A stretch of DNA of 6,079 nucleotides from positions 1 through 6,079 of the forward strand of contig DAOVOU010000149.1 in NCBI GenBank assembly GCA_030629475.1, written 5' to 3'. This document shows positions 1 through 5,240 of the stretch, piece by piece. Every line of letters begins with the position of its first letter. Position 1 is the first letter of the stretch. The notes beneath the pieces were generated by a model that made no database searches, had not been told where the DNA came from, and saw only the letters and a list, made by a program, of their open reading frames with translations. This DNA is from Desulfobacterales bacterium. Its GTDB lineage: Bacteria > Desulfobacterota > Desulfobacteria > Desulfobacterales > C00003060. The position numbers were made by a program, and so were the translations under genes.

Positions 1-915
1 GGTGTCCGAGTGGAGCCGAGTTTCAACAGAAAAGGTGCTGAAATCCTCTTTATTACCCCTTCGGGCGATGTCTTTGCCGATCCTGGCACTTGGACATGCA
101 TGGGCTATATGATTCTTTTCCACGAGCTCGGGCTCGACGTTACGTGGAGTACATATGCCTCTGAGGGCGGAAATTTTGGTTTGTTTACGTCCCATGAGAT
201 GATGAAGAGGCTTAATGCCAAGATGTATGCCGAGGCCAAGCGGTTAGGCGTGAAATGGATTCTTGGCGGGGAATGCGGCCACATGTGGCGGGTTATCAAT
301 CAGTATATGGACACCATGAACGGCCCCGCTGATTTCCTTGAGGTGCCGGTCTCCCCGATTACGGGCACGAGATTCGATAGCGCAAAAGGGACGAAGATGC
401 TTCACATCACCGAATTTACTGCAGACCTTATCAAGCACGGCAAACTAAAATTGGACCCGAGTAGAAACGATAAGTTGAAGGTCACCTTCCATGACTCGTG
501 TAATCCTGCCAGGGCCATGGGGCTCCTTGAGGAGCCGCGATACGTCATCAAGAATGTGTGCAATAATTTTTACGAGATGCCCCCCACGACCATCAGGGAG
601 CAAACCTTCTGCTGCGGAGGCGGGTCCGGGTTGAATGCAGGGGAAGATGTGGAACTCAGGATGAGAGGGGGGCTTCCCAGGGCGAATGCTGTAAAGTTCG
701 TCAACGAGAAATACGGTGTGAATATGCTTTCCTGTATTTGTGCCATTGACAGGGCTGTTTTCCCAGATCTTATGAAATACTGGGTGCCCGAGGCGGATGT
801 CTGCGGCATTCACGAACTGGTAGCGAATGCCATGGTGTTAGAGGGAGAAAAGGAGAAGACAGTCGATTTGCGCAATGAACCCCTTCTAGGAATGGAGGAT
901 ACTGAGGATGTATGA
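1..915 (+). CDS. dsrK: DsrK, cytoplasmic HdrD-like Fe-S subunit of the DsrMKJOP complex (5'-truncated by window edge)
   Basis: The reading frame is open from base 1, so the GTG at 10 is internal and not a start. The visible 304 residues are the C-terminal half or so of a protein usually near 540 residues. Family role: DsrK resembles the catalytic HdrD subunit of heterodisulfide reductase and is thought to reduce or oxidise the DsrC trisulfide in the cytoplasm while exchanging electrons with DsrM. Seen here: a CCG-type cluster-binding module with HDSC (Cys codon 499-501), CCGGG (610-624) and SCICA (730-744), spaced CX36CCX39CXC. An earlier GGECGH stretch near 265-282 looks like the end of a degenerate first CCG module. 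The N-terminal ferredoxin-like domain would lie upstream. The stop (913-915) overlaps dsrJ by 8 bp, so the two are translationally coupled. The assignment is secure from the protein pattern together with the dsrJOP neighbours. Confidence 0.95.
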   Translation, partial: GVRVEPSFNRKGAEILFITPSGDVFADPGTWTCMGYMILFHELGLDVTWSTYASEGGNFGLFTSHEMMKRLNAKMYAEAKRLGVKWILGGECGHMWRVINQYMDTMNGPADFLEVPVSPITGTRFDSAKGTKMLHITEFTADLIKHGKLKLDPSRNDKLKVTFHDSCNPARAMGLLEEPRYVIKNVCNNFYEMPPTTIREQTFCCGGGSGLNAGEDVELRMRGGLPRANAVKFVNEKYGVNMLSCICAIDRAVFPDLMKYWVPEADVCGIHELVANAMVLEGEKEKTVDLRNEPLLGMEDTEDV

Positions 916-1306
916 CGGAGGTAAAATCATCGCCGGCATTATTATAGGTCTTGCTTTGTTGACATTCCCGATCTGGTATACTTCGGGAAGGGCTGCTCCA
1001 AGACCGGAAGTAAAGCTTCCTGTCAAGGAAAAGGAGTGCGTGGAGCCGAAGGCATACATGACGAGGAAACACATGCAACTGTTGGACCTGTGGAGAGATT
1101 CAACTGTCCGCGTAGCCAAGAGATCTTATATCGCTTTCAATGGGAAAAAGTACGATATGAGCCTCCAAAATACGTGCATGAGTGCGGACTGTCATGCGAA
1201 AAAGACCGAGTTTTGCGATCGGTGTCACAATTACACGGGAGTAGTACCGTACTGTTGGGATTGTCATATCGAACCTAAGGAAGAAAAACCCGAGGAGAAG
1301 CACTGA
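908..1306 (+). CDS. dsrJ: DsrJ, membrane-anchored periplasmic triheme cytochrome c
   Basis: 132 residues. An N-terminal hydrophobic helix (about residues 6-25) acts as signal or anchor; in studied DsrJ proteins it is reported to stay attached. Three haem-binding sites are visible: C90-X4-C95-H96, C103-X2-C106-H107 and C116-X2-C119-H120. The first has four residues between the cysteines rather than two. C44 in the stretch KECVEP is a good candidate for the cysteine axial ligand known for the His/Cys-ligated haem of DsrJ, and the following MTRKHMQLLDLWR segment (about 51-63) looks like the family's conserved region. Role: periplasmic electron transfer within DsrMKJOP. The start at 908 has a Shine-Dalgarno GGAGG (894-898) nine bases upstream and overlaps the dsrK stop. 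Its own stop TGA shares one base with the dsrO ATG. The C-terminus is a charged EEKPEEKH tail. Confidence 0.96.
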   Translation: MYDGGKIIAGIIIGLALLTFPIWYTSGRAAPRPEVKLPVKEKECVEPKAYMTRKHMQLLDLWRDSTVRVAKRSYIAFNGKKYDMSLQNTCMSADCHAKKTEFCDRCHNYTGVVPYCWDCHIEPKEEKPEEKH

Positions 1307-2193
1307 TGGGCGTCAACAGAAGAAAGTTCTTAAAGATCGCTGGAGTTTCCACATTGGGGGTGGCGGCCATGCCTGCCGCAGATGCCCTTGGAATTAGTCC
1401 AACCGAATGGCTGGACAAGAAGCTGGGCGGCTTCACCGTCCCGGAAACACTCTTCCATCTTTTTGAGAAGCCGGCAGGGTTTACGCCCGGAGAGGCCCTG
1501 ACAGCAAAACGATGGGCCATGGTCGTGAATATGAAGCAGATGGATGACGAGATAGCACAGGCATGCATGGATGCCTGCCACCGGGTTCACAATGTGCCAA
1601 AGATTGATAATCCAAGGCACGAGATTAAGTGGATCTGGCATGACGACTATGAGCACGTCTTCCCGGGCCAGCAACATGAACACATAGACGAGAACTTGAA
1701 AAAGCTGCCCTTTCTCGTCATGTGCAACCACTGCTTCAATCCCCCTTGCTGCAGGGTGTGTCCCACGAAGGCAACGTTTAAGAGAAAGAAGGACGGTATT
1801 GTCATGATGGACATGCACCGCTGTATTGGGTGCCGGTTTTGTATGGCGGCGTGTCCTTTTGGAGCCAGAAGCTTCAACTGGATAGTCCCCTGGCCCCGGG
1901 CAGGGGAGGGGAAGTTTAAAGGTAAAGAGCCGCCAAACCCCGAATTTCCCACAAGGATGAAAGGGGTGGTGGAAAAGTGCCAATTCTGCGCGGAACGCCT
2001 TGCCAAAGGCCAGATTCCGGCCTGCGTAGAAGCTGCCCAGGAGATCTGTAAGAGAAAGGGCCGGGAGCCAGCACTCGTATTCGGCGATCTGGACGACCCT
2101 GACTCAGAAGTGAGGCAAGTGTTGCGCTCGCATTACACCATTCGGCGCAAACCAGAGCTTGGATCGAATCCAAACGTCTATTATATTGTGTGA
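1306..2193 (+). CDS. dsrO: DsrO, Tat-exported periplasmic ferredoxin-like Fe-S subunit
   Basis: 295 residues. The N-terminus MGVNRRKFLKIAG carries a twin-arginine motif (R5-R6, FLK) followed by a hydrophobic stretch ending near AADALG (24-29). The protein should therefore be folded with its clusters in the cytoplasm and exported by Tat. Cluster-binding cysteines are grouped as in the DmsB/NrfC/HybA-type ferredoxin family: C87-X3-C91; C140-X2-C143-X4-C148 with C152-P153; C173-X2-C176-X2-C179-X3-C183-P184; C225-X2-C228, C240 and C248. This is enough for three to four [4Fe-4S] clusters. Role: it relays electrons in the periplasm between the haems of DsrJ and the quinone-interacting membrane protein DsrP. 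A Shine-Dalgarno GAGGAG (1292-1297) precedes the ATG by eight bases, and the ATG overlaps the dsrJ stop by one base. No frameshift or lost motif is seen. Confidence 0.96.
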   Translation: MGVNRRKFLKIAGVSTLGVAAMPAADALGISPTEWLDKKLGGFTVPETLFHLFEKPAGFTPGEALTAKRWAMVVNMKQMDDEIAQACMDACHRVHNVPKIDNPRHEIKWIWHDDYEHVFPGQQHEHIDENLKKLPFLVMCNHCFNPPCCRVCPTKATFKRKKDGIVMMDMHRCIGCRFCMAACPFGARSFNWIVPWPRAGEGKFKGKEPPNPEFPTRMKGVVEKCQFCAERLAKGQIPACVEAAQEICKRKGREPALVFGDLDDPDSEVRQVLRSHYTIRRKPELGSNPNVYYIV

Positions 2194-2204
2194 GGTGGGC
2201 TATG
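2192..2204 (+). promoter_or_regulatory. Shine-Dalgarno that decides the dsrP start
   Basis: GAGGTG at 2192-2197 lies four bases before ATG 2202 and overlaps the dsrO stop codon. An in-frame GTG at 2190 would add four residues (with R-W-A after the initiator), but it coincides with this ribosome-binding site and has no good one of its own. ATG 2202 is therefore preferred. Confidence 0.8.
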
Positions 2205-3371
2205 CTTGAGAAGGCATTTGTTGGAGGACGGAAATACTGGATATTGATGGCAATTTTGGGCGGTATCATCGGGCTGGGCTTTATTATGTGGCTCTGGCAG
2301 TTTCGTGTCGGCCTGGGCATCACAGGTATGGGCAGGGACGTTTCGTGGGGTTTTTATATAGGCCAGTTTACGTACCTTGTTGGTGTGGCAGCCGCAGGAG
2401 TTATGGTTGTGCTGCCATACTACATCCATCACTATAAAGCCTTTGGCCGGATTACCATCTTGGCAGAGTTCATGGCTATTGGTGCTGTGACCATGTGTTT
2501 GTTGTTTATTCTGGTGGACCTTGGTAATCCGGTTCGGATGATCAATGTGATCTTGCACCCCACACCCAGATCGGTCCTTTTCTGGGACATGATAGTCCTG
2601 AACGGGTATCTCTTTCTTAATATTTTTATTGGGTGGAATGTGCTGACGGCAGAGCGTAAAGGCTCACCGCCTCCTGGCTGGATCAAACCTTTCATATATC
2701 TTTCTATCCCCTGGGCGATCAGCATCCACACGGTTACAGCATACCTTTACGCGGGTCTTCCCGGGAGAGGTTTCTGGCTTACCGCCGTTATGGCGCCTCG
2801 TTTTCTAGCCTCAGCATTCTGTGCCGGGCCTGCCCTTTTGATCCTTCTTTGTCTTATCGTAAAAAAGACGACGAAATTCGATCCCGGCAAGGAGCAGATT
2901 CGGACCCTCGGCAGCATTGTCACTTATGCCCTTATCTTGAATGTGTTTCTCTTCGTGTGCGAACTTTTTACCGTCTTCTACAGTCAAATACCAGGCCACA
3001 TGCATCACTTCCACTATCTTTTCTTCGGCCACGAAGGGCATGGAGGAAAGCTCATTCCCCTGATGTGGCTCGCTTTTGCATGTATGACTGCGGCTATTAT
3101 CCTCTTGGTTCCCCCTATCACACGCAGGAATGAAGGTATCCTGACAGTCGCCTGCGTGTTGACAGTTATTGGAACGTGGATAGATAAAGGATTTGGTCTG
3201 GTTGTGGGTGGATTTGTACCCAATCCTTTAGAAAGATATGTCACATATTGGCCCACAGTGCCTGAAGCGTTAATCACACTGGGAGTGTGGGCAACCGGGT
3301 TCCTGGTAATCAGCCTGCTTTACAAGGTGGCTACCTCAGTGAAGCTGGAGGTAGGGGCAGGGCAGGCCTAG
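2202..3371 (+). CDS. dsrP: DsrP, NrfD/PsrC-family integral membrane quinone-interacting subunit
   Basis: 389 residues from ATG 2202, chosen because GAGGTG lies just upstream; the alternative GTG 2190 adds four residues. About ten hydrophobic segments can be read, near residues 12-32, 51-75, 86-107, 126-148, 162-184, 201-221, 236-262, 284-304, 311-328 and 354-376. This matches the ten-helix DsrP/HybB branch of the NrfD/PsrC family. A histidine-rich loop (H266, H268, H269, H271, H277, H280) lies between helices 7 and 8. Such proteins carry no haem and exchange electrons between menaquinone and a periplasmic ferredoxin-like partner, here DsrO. The gene starts 8 bp after the dsrO stop and is the last of the operon, since a strong terminator begins 22 bp after its stop. 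Length and layout look complete. Confidence 0.95.
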   Translation: MLEKAFVGGRKYWILMAILGGIIGLGFIMWLWQFRVGLGITGMGRDVSWGFYIGQFTYLVGVAAAGVMVVLPYYIHHYKAFGRITILAEFMAIGAVTMCLLFILVDLGNPVRMINVILHPTPRSVLFWDMIVLNGYLFLNIFIGWNVLTAERKGSPPPGWIKPFIYLSIPWAISIHTVTAYLYAGLPGRGFWLTAVMAPRFLASAFCAGPALLILLCLIVKKTTKFDPGKEQIRTLGSIVTYALILNVFLFVCELFTVFYSQIPGHMHHFHYLFFGHEGHGGKLIPLMWLAFACMTAAIILLVPPITRRNEGILTVACVLTVIGTWIDKGFGLVVGGFVPNPLERYVTYWPTVPEALITLGVWATGFLVISLLYKVATSVKLEVGAGQA

Positions 3372-3393
3372 TCGGGCAGTTTCTACACACGGT

Positions 3394-3429
3394 AAAAGGC
3401 TCGCTCCGGGTTGGAGCGAGCCTTTTTTT
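3394..3429 (+). terminator. Rho-independent terminator of the dsr operon
   Basis: GGCTCGCTCC (3398-3407) pairs perfectly with GGAGCGAGCC (3413-3422) across a five-base loop. The stem is extended by A4/T4 and followed by seven T (3423-3429). It lies 22 bases after the dsrP stop. The A-tract on the other side may also allow it to work on the minus strand, though no minus-strand gene ends here. Confidence 0.95.
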
Positions 3430-3635
3430 ATTGGTTGATCGGAGTAAACCGCTACCTCTGGTAATCGTATCATAAGAAGGTTCTACCGCGGTGGCAATTA
3501 TAAAAGAGTGCGTAAAGTTAAGGATAAGTATTTGATAGGACTATAGTTTTTTGTCAGTACCTAAGTGAAACGTAGTGCGTAATCTTTATAATGGGACTCA
3601 TTGCACCTTATTGCAACTCATTACTTGAGTATTTT
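3430..3635. other. Non-coding stretch between dsr operon and second hairpin
   Basis: No convincing gene on either strand; the region is visibly AT-richer than the dsr genes. Contents: an 8-bp palindrome ACCGCGGT (3485-3492); the 9-mer AGTGCGTAA twice (3507-3515 and 3574-3582, 67 bp apart); a possible promoter (3565-3592); and a run of 10-base units beginning ACTCA/TTGCA (3596-3630) that ends in the inverted repeat ACTCA-N5-TGAGT (3616-3630). No tRNA or other recognisable RNA gene was found. Confidence 0.6.
3565..3592 (+). promoter_or_regulatory. Possible sigma70-type promoter
   Basis: A perfect TATAAT (3587-3592) is preceded, 16 bases upstream, by GTGAAA (3565-3570), which matches the TTGACA consensus at four of six positions. 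Transcription would begin near 3599, run through the short repeats at 3596-3630 and meet the hairpin at 3636-3672. The -35 is weak, so this is a candidate only. Confidence 0.4.
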
Positions 3636-3672
3636 AAGGGGTTTACAGATTTCGGCTGTAAGCCCCTTTTTT
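3636..3672 (+). terminator. Second terminator-like hairpin, upstream of the orphan gene
   Basis: A 13-bp stem with one G-T wobble (3636-3648 with 3656-3668) and a seven-base loop ATTTCGG is followed by a T-tract (3667-3672). No gene ends just before it. It lies downstream of a possible promoter and about 120 bases before the next gene, so it may end a short RNA, act as a leader attenuator, or end leftover read-through from the dsr operon. Confidence 0.75.
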
Positions 3673-3688
3673 GTTTGTGAAACCCAAA

Positions 3689-3710
3689 ACGACATACAAA
3701 CGACATACAA
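3689..3710. repeat. Perfect tandem duplication of an 11-bp unit
   Basis: ACGACATACAA occurs twice back to back (3689-3699 and 3700-3710) in the leader of the downstream gene. One helical turn per unit would put two protein-binding sites on the same DNA face, but nothing else supports a binding function. It may be a replication-slippage duplication. Confidence 0.8.
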
Positions 3711-3712
3711 TT

Positions 3713-3761
3713 GGGGCTAGGGTAGCTCCCGAAGAGCCAGAAAATCCCGCTGGCCTGCCCC
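3713..3761 (+). other. Long imperfect hairpin in the leader of the orphan gene
   Basis: GGGGC (3713-3717) pairs with GCCCC (3757-3761). After a bulged T, AGGGTAGC (3719-3726) pairs with GCTGGCCT (3749-3756) with one mismatch and one G-T pair, leaving a 22-base loop. There is no T-tract, so it is not a terminator. It would be a 5' UTR structure about 35 bases before the ATG. It does not match any riboswitch class I can recognise. Confidence 0.35.
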
Positions 3762-3795
3762 TATAACAACCCCCGGGACATTGCGAGGGATGGCA

Positions 3796-4500
3796 ATGGC
3801 TGATCCGGATGAAATCGAACTTACTGTCTTTAAGCACATTCAGAAAACACAAGATTTTTATTTTGAGGTTAATCGGATAGGCGTTGATGTAAAGTACCTA
3901 TCTCATGTTATCGGCTATTACCTGTATCGCAAAGAGGCTTTGAAGACACACTATGATGACCGCAGGCGAGCAGCAGACCACTGCAAAAAGACTAAGAAGC
4001 GATTTGAAAAACGCGACCGCGCCGCATTGGAGTCCTCTGTGGAACTGCTTTTTGAATATTCTGATGAGGCTTTAGAGGAGCGCGTTGCGATCCAGCAAGA
4101 AAGTCGGAAAAAGCAAATAAAGGCATTCACGAAAGTAATATCCAGAAAGTCGTTTGCTGACGAGACAGGCAGGAAGCTTCAAAGTCGTAAAAACCCTCCG
4201 AATAAGCCACCATACCAAGACGACCTGTTATACGCGCTGTTGGGCATCTTCGATAAGATCATAACAAAAAGACCCCTCAGATACATAGCGGCCATTTTCA
4301 GCATGTTTGGTCTTCATGCTGAAAAGTTTTGTGGCGACTGCCCTCGACTGGACCCCATCAGGCAAATATGCCGAAAACTACAAATCTTCAAATGCCCAAA
4401 CCACGAAAGAGCACGAAAGAGAATTGACAGACTGGTCCATAGGGCATCCTTAATGGTCCCTCCATCGGTTAAAATTCACTCCAAGACCCCTCTTCTTTAA
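3796..4500 (+). CDS. Hypothetical charged protein with C-terminal four-cysteine cluster
   Basis: I do not recognise this protein. From ATG 3796 it has 234 residues; GAGGGA (3785-3790) five bases upstream favours this start over ATG 3790 or TTG 3781. Residues 1-130 are highly charged and look helical, with many Lys/Arg/Glu/Asp and a possible coiled coil near 60-115. A linker rich in Pro, Lys and Asn (about 131-139) leads to a more hydrophobic segment (142-175, DLLYALLGIFDKI then LRYIAAIFSMFG). C179, C182, C192 and C200 follow, spaced CX2CX9CX7C, with a Pro after the second and fourth, which suggests a bound zinc or Fe-S cluster. The last 30 residues are basic. No signal peptide or clear membrane helix is seen. 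The stop lies 9 bp before a repeat pair that may mark a mobile element, so the C-terminus could have been altered by an insertion. It is probably its own transcription unit. Confidence 0.65.
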   Translation: MADPDEIELTVFKHIQKTQDFYFEVNRIGVDVKYLSHVIGYYLYRKEALKTHYDDRRRAADHCKKTKKRFEKRDRAALESSVELLFEYSDEALEERVAIQQESRKKQIKAFTKVISRKSFADETGRKLQSRKNPPNKPPYQDDLLYALLGIFDKIITKRPLRYIAAIFSMFGLHAEKFCGDCPRLDPIRQICRKLQIFKCPNHERARKRIDRLVHRASLMVPPSVKIHSKTPLL

Positions 4501-4509
4501 CGCTAACTG

Positions 4510-4549
4510 AAATTCCCCACCTTGATGCTAAGAAAATCCCCCACCTTGA
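4510..4549. repeat. Two copies of AAATYCCCCACCTTGA at 24-bp period (possible transposon end)
   Basis: AAATTCCCCACCTTGA (4510-4525) and AAATCCCCCACCTTGA (4534-4549) match at 15 of 16 positions, with starts 24 bp apart. Closely spaced repeats of a C4-containing motif next to AAAT/GAAAT are reminiscent of the multiple transposase-binding repeats at the ends of IS21-type elements; this is from memory of the family, not a match. A weaker relative, AAATTCACTCCAAGA (4472-4486), lies inside the end of the preceding gene. The opposite end would be outside the window. Confidence 0.6.
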
Positions 4550-4701
4550 GATTCAACTACCGCACTTGTTAGCACCCCGCTACCAGGCCCGTAGGCCCCG
4601 CGCTCTTTTTTAAAGAATACCCCGCCCATCCTACCAATTTGCTCTCATCCATCCATCCTTCATACAACATGATCATCTTGCATATTGTTGCTACGAGTCG
4701 G

Positions 4702-4728
4702 AGAACCTCCGGGATATTTGGAGGTTCT
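4702..4728 (+). promoter_or_regulatory. Perfect hairpin that sequesters the Shine-Dalgarno of the Cys-rich protein gene
   Basis: AGAACCTCC (4702-4710) and GGAGGTTCT (4720-4728) are perfect complements across a nine-base loop, and the ATG begins two bases later at 4730. The 3' arm contains GGAGG (4720-4724), the only good ribosome-binding site for that ATG. Any transcript starting upstream of 4702 would fold the site into the stem. Masking of this kind is known to shield IS10 and IS50 transposase genes from read-through transcripts; applying it here is inference. The dyad could also be a DNA operator. Confidence 0.75.
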
Positions 4729-4729
4729 T

Positions 4730-5206
4730 ATGAAAAAACAAAGATGCCGTTGCAAACACTGCAGATGCCTTTTTGAGCCCTGCCCCAAAGTACCCAAGCA
4801 TGACTACTGTAACAAGAAGGAGTGCCAAAGGGCCCAAAAAAGGGAGTGGCAAAGGAAAAGGATGGCCGAGCATGAGGGCTATCGTAAGGACCAGGAGGAT
4901 GCCCAGAAGATATGGCTGGAAAAGAATTCCGACTATTGGAAAAAGTACCGAGAAAAAAATCCTCAATACACAGAGCGCAACACACAAAAACAGAGGGAGC
5001 GCAACCGCTCGTCGAGGGCCCAAACTGGCCGCCAACCGACTTCTGGGCCGGTTGCAAAGATGGACGCGTCGATTGCAAAAATGGATGCGATAGGCCCAGA
5101 AACTCCTGCATTTTCAGGAAGATACAGGCTTATTCCCCTAGGAGGTCAAATGATTGCAAAGATGGACGCGTTAATCGTCGAAATAAGTGCGATATCGGGC
5201 GGTTAG
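4730..5206 (+). CDS. Small Cys-rich (probable zinc-binding) basic protein with IAKMDA-repeat tail
   Basis: 158 residues from ATG 4730, which has GGAGG six bases before the start codon (4720-4724). An in-frame TTG at 4685 would add 15 residues but has no such site and would read through the hairpin. The N-terminus holds C6, C8, C11, C13, C18, C27 and C32, including C8-X2-C11 and C27-X4-C32 with an intervening HDYC. This suggests a small zinc ribbon that could bind DNA or RNA. Residues 33-96 are very basic and helical, rich in Arg/Lys/Gln/Trp/Tyr, with a loose YW-KYREKNP-Y-ERN pattern. The tail (108-155) contains VAKMDAS, IAKMDAI, IAKMDAL and a decayed IVEISAI, arranged as two pairs. I know no function for this family. 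Neighbours are a ParB-like gene 73 bp downstream and transposon-like repeats upstream. An internal ATG at 5150 (M141) has a near-perfect Shine-Dalgarno AGGAGGT (5140-5146). Confidence 0.7.
   Translation: MKKQRCRCKHCRCLFEPCPKVPKHDYCNKKECQRAQKREWQRKRMAEHEGYRKDQEDAQKIWLEKNSDYWKKYREKNPQYTERNTQKQRERNRSSRAQTGRQPTSGPVAKMDASIAKMDAIGPETPAFSGRYRLIPLGGQMIAKMDALIVEISAISGG
5051..5194 (+). repeat. 21-bp coding repeats (IAKMDA units), two pairs
   Basis: Units of seven codons lie at 5051-5071 and 5072-5092, then again at 5153-5173 and 5174-5194, the pairs being 102 bp apart. The shared core is ATTGCAAARATGGAYGCG. The last unit is diverged (14 of 21 bases like the second) but keeps the phase and the ending GCGATA. 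Repeats are conserved at both DNA and protein level, so they may be protein modules, DNA-binding iterons, or both. Confidence 0.85.
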
Positions 5207-5240
5207 AATAAAATTGGTCAAATGATTGCAAAGATGGACG
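5144..5240 (+). repeat. 25-bp perfect direct repeat spanning a start codon (72-bp offset)
   Basis: Positions 5144-5168 and 5216-5240 are identical over 25 bases; the shared sequence begins GGTCAAATGATTGCAAAG and ends GATGGACG. Each copy holds an in-frame ATG (5150 and 5222) followed by the IAKMD coding unit. The first copy is inside the Cys-rich protein gene with a strong Shine-Dalgarno, and the second lies after its stop codon. The 72-bp offset is a multiple of three, so reading frame is preserved. Confidence 0.9.

Noticed and set aside
445..813. Minus-strand open frame opposite dsrK
   Set aside because: Antisense to the conserved CCG module; no recognisable features.
1330..1983. 217-residue open frame on the minus strand
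   Set aside because: It lies opposite dsrO, whose Fe-S motifs are unmistakable. The minus frame shows no domain and no ribosome-binding site, and is a shadow of dsrO.
3287..3475. Short plus-strand frame running through the end of dsrP and the terminator
   Set aside because: It is out of frame with dsrP, crosses the intrinsic terminator and has no supporting signal.
3430..3795. tRNA gene or attachment-site remnant in the gap after dsrP
   Set aside because: No cloverleaf, T-loop GGTTCRANYCC pattern or tRNA 3' end is present. The hairpin at 3636-3672 is better read as a terminator.
4502..4574. GCTAAC / GTTAGC and TGCTAA / TTAGCA as short inverted repeats around the 24-bp repeats
   Set aside because: Six-base matches over such distances are expected by chance, and they do not frame a defined unit.
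4589..4610. GGCC-CGTA-GGCC mini-hairpin followed by a T-run as a terminator of the orphan gene
   Set aside because: The stem is only four base pairs and is separated from the T-tract by several bases, so it is too weak to call.
4639..4668. TTGCTC / TACAAC as a promoter for the Cys-rich gene
   Set aside because: Poor match to consensus with 18-bp spacing. Similar matches arise by chance in this AT-containing stretch.
4691..5111. Several open frames on both strands overlapping the Cys-rich gene
   Set aside because: Low-complexity basic or hydrophobic translations created by the repetitive Lys/Arg-rich coding sequence. Only the frame starting at 4730 has a good ribosome-binding site and a coherent cysteine pattern.
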